Assembly (NCBI GenBank): GCA_965370955.1
Contig: CBDUWP010000004.1
Location: 1-41,868 of the forward strand
DNA length: 41,868 nt
Origin: CBDUWP01 sp965370955
Lineage (GTDB): Bacteria; Planctomycetota; Phycisphaerae; Sedimentisphaerales; Anaerobacaceae
Direction of reading: 5' to 3'
Shown here: positions 41,566-41,868 of the stretch, in pieces
Layout of the letters: each line of letters begins with the position of its first letter
Numbering within the stretch: the first letter of the stretch is position 1
Notes under the pieces: generated by a model
The model's database searches: none
What the model was told of the DNA's origin: nothing
The model's input: the letters and a program-made list of their open reading frames with translations, nothing else
Program-made: the position numbers and the translations under genes

Positions 41566-41868
41566 TTATTGACACTTATCTTTTAGGATTCTGTTTTTTT
41601 CGATGGTCTCGATTTGCTCGATCCTCCGTTGGTGCCTTCCGCCGCTAAACTCGGTCTTCAGCCATGTTTTCACAACTGTTTGCAGTAGTGTCCCGCTCAT
41701 ATGGTCACCAGCTAAACATAGTACATTTGCATCGTTGTGGTCTCTGGAGATTTGCGCGCTGAGTTCGTCGTGACATAAAGCCGCTCTGATTCCCCTGACT
41801 TTGTTCGCCACGATACACATTCCCAGCCCCGTCGCGCAAGCCAGAATCGCCCTATCAGCTTTTCCGCA
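41566..41868 (-). CDS. rpiB: Ribose-5-phosphate isomerase B (5' end beyond window)
   Basis: The last 101 codons of an RpiB/LacAB-type isomerase, interconverting ribose-5-phosphate and ribulose-5-phosphate. The catalytic stretch ILACATGLGMCIVANKV carries the Cys of the CGTG motif (here CATG), followed by GIRAALCHDELSA, SRDHNDANVLCLAGD (His-Asn-Asp), and a C-terminal EFSGGRHQRRI. The N-terminal ~50 residues lie past the right edge. No terminator was recognised in the 41317-41565 gap. Confidence 0.92.
   Translation of the reverse strand, partial: CGKADRAILACATGLGMCIVANKVRGIRAALCHDELSAQISRDHNDANVLCLAGDHMSGTLLQTVVKTWLKTEFSGGRHQRRIEQIETIEKNRILKDKCQ

Noticed and set aside
1..41868. RGTGACATY as Chi or KOPS
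   Set aside because: Those motifs are strongly strand-biased; here orientation is nearly even (30 vs 34). The window is one replichore segment, so this is only a local test.
1..41868. CRISPR array
   Set aside because: No direct repeats with regular unique spacers were seen; the PSP1 tail repeats are short, coding and contiguous.

Overview
The window reads as an AT-rich (roughly 40% GC by eye) Gram-negative-type chromosome segment. The gene set points to a planctomycete, most likely of the Phycisphaerae type: a DUF2617 protein, a TIGR03790 family protein, a Minf_1886-type small protein, a PSP1 protein beside HolB and MetG, DUF1015 beside a class V aminotransferase, and a long sodium:solute symporter. 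This assignment is from gene content and is tentative. Most of the window is housekeeping DNA with short gaps.

Layout. 1-5335 (minus strand): ftsW, murG, a GH130-type glycoside phosphorylase and a sulfatase/LtaS-like membrane protein that runs off the left edge. 5336-5860: no protein gene, but a sigma-54 promoter, an upstream palindrome and a structured RNA ending in a strong terminator, in front of thiE. 7470-10278 (plus): NAD-dependent epimerase, sugar transferase and TIGR03790 protein, a surface polysaccharide-type set. 10299-12695 (minus): VanZ-like protein and nadE. 12847-18224 (minus): an unusual cassette holding an HTH/sigma-like regulator, ABC ATPase, GNAT protein, ParB-like protein and small and large terminase subunits, with a broken Gfo/Idh/MocA oxidoreductase fragment between the terminase genes and no capsid, portal or tail gene. 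18871-31: lpd (plus), tRNA-Ser, a symporter (minus), a secreted TPR protein, a cyclophilin, a HhH-GPD glycosylase, a CPBP protease, DUF2617, then the run holB, PSP1, metG, Minf_1886. 32333-37118 (minus): prfB-pepA-folE, with prfB carrying a programmed +1 frameshift, and an htrA protease. 37270-41868 (minus): aminotransferase, DUF1015, thioredoxin, PilZ protein and the end of rpiB.

Most notable signals. (1) The hexamer GTGACA, with consensus RGTGACATY, occurs about 64 times on the two strands. About 18-20 are expected, and near neighbours such as GTGACG, GTGACT and GTGACC are far rarer. It is spread evenly, is balanced between strands, is as dense between genes as inside them, and forms a perfect 13-bp inverted repeat at 7164-7202. 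This looks like an uptake-type or other genome-wide signal sequence. (2) A sigma-54-driven putative regulatory RNA lies upstream of thiE. (3) The capsid-less terminase/ParB/GNAT/ABC cassette may be a domesticated packaging or DNA-processing module. All counts were made by eye and no database was searched.
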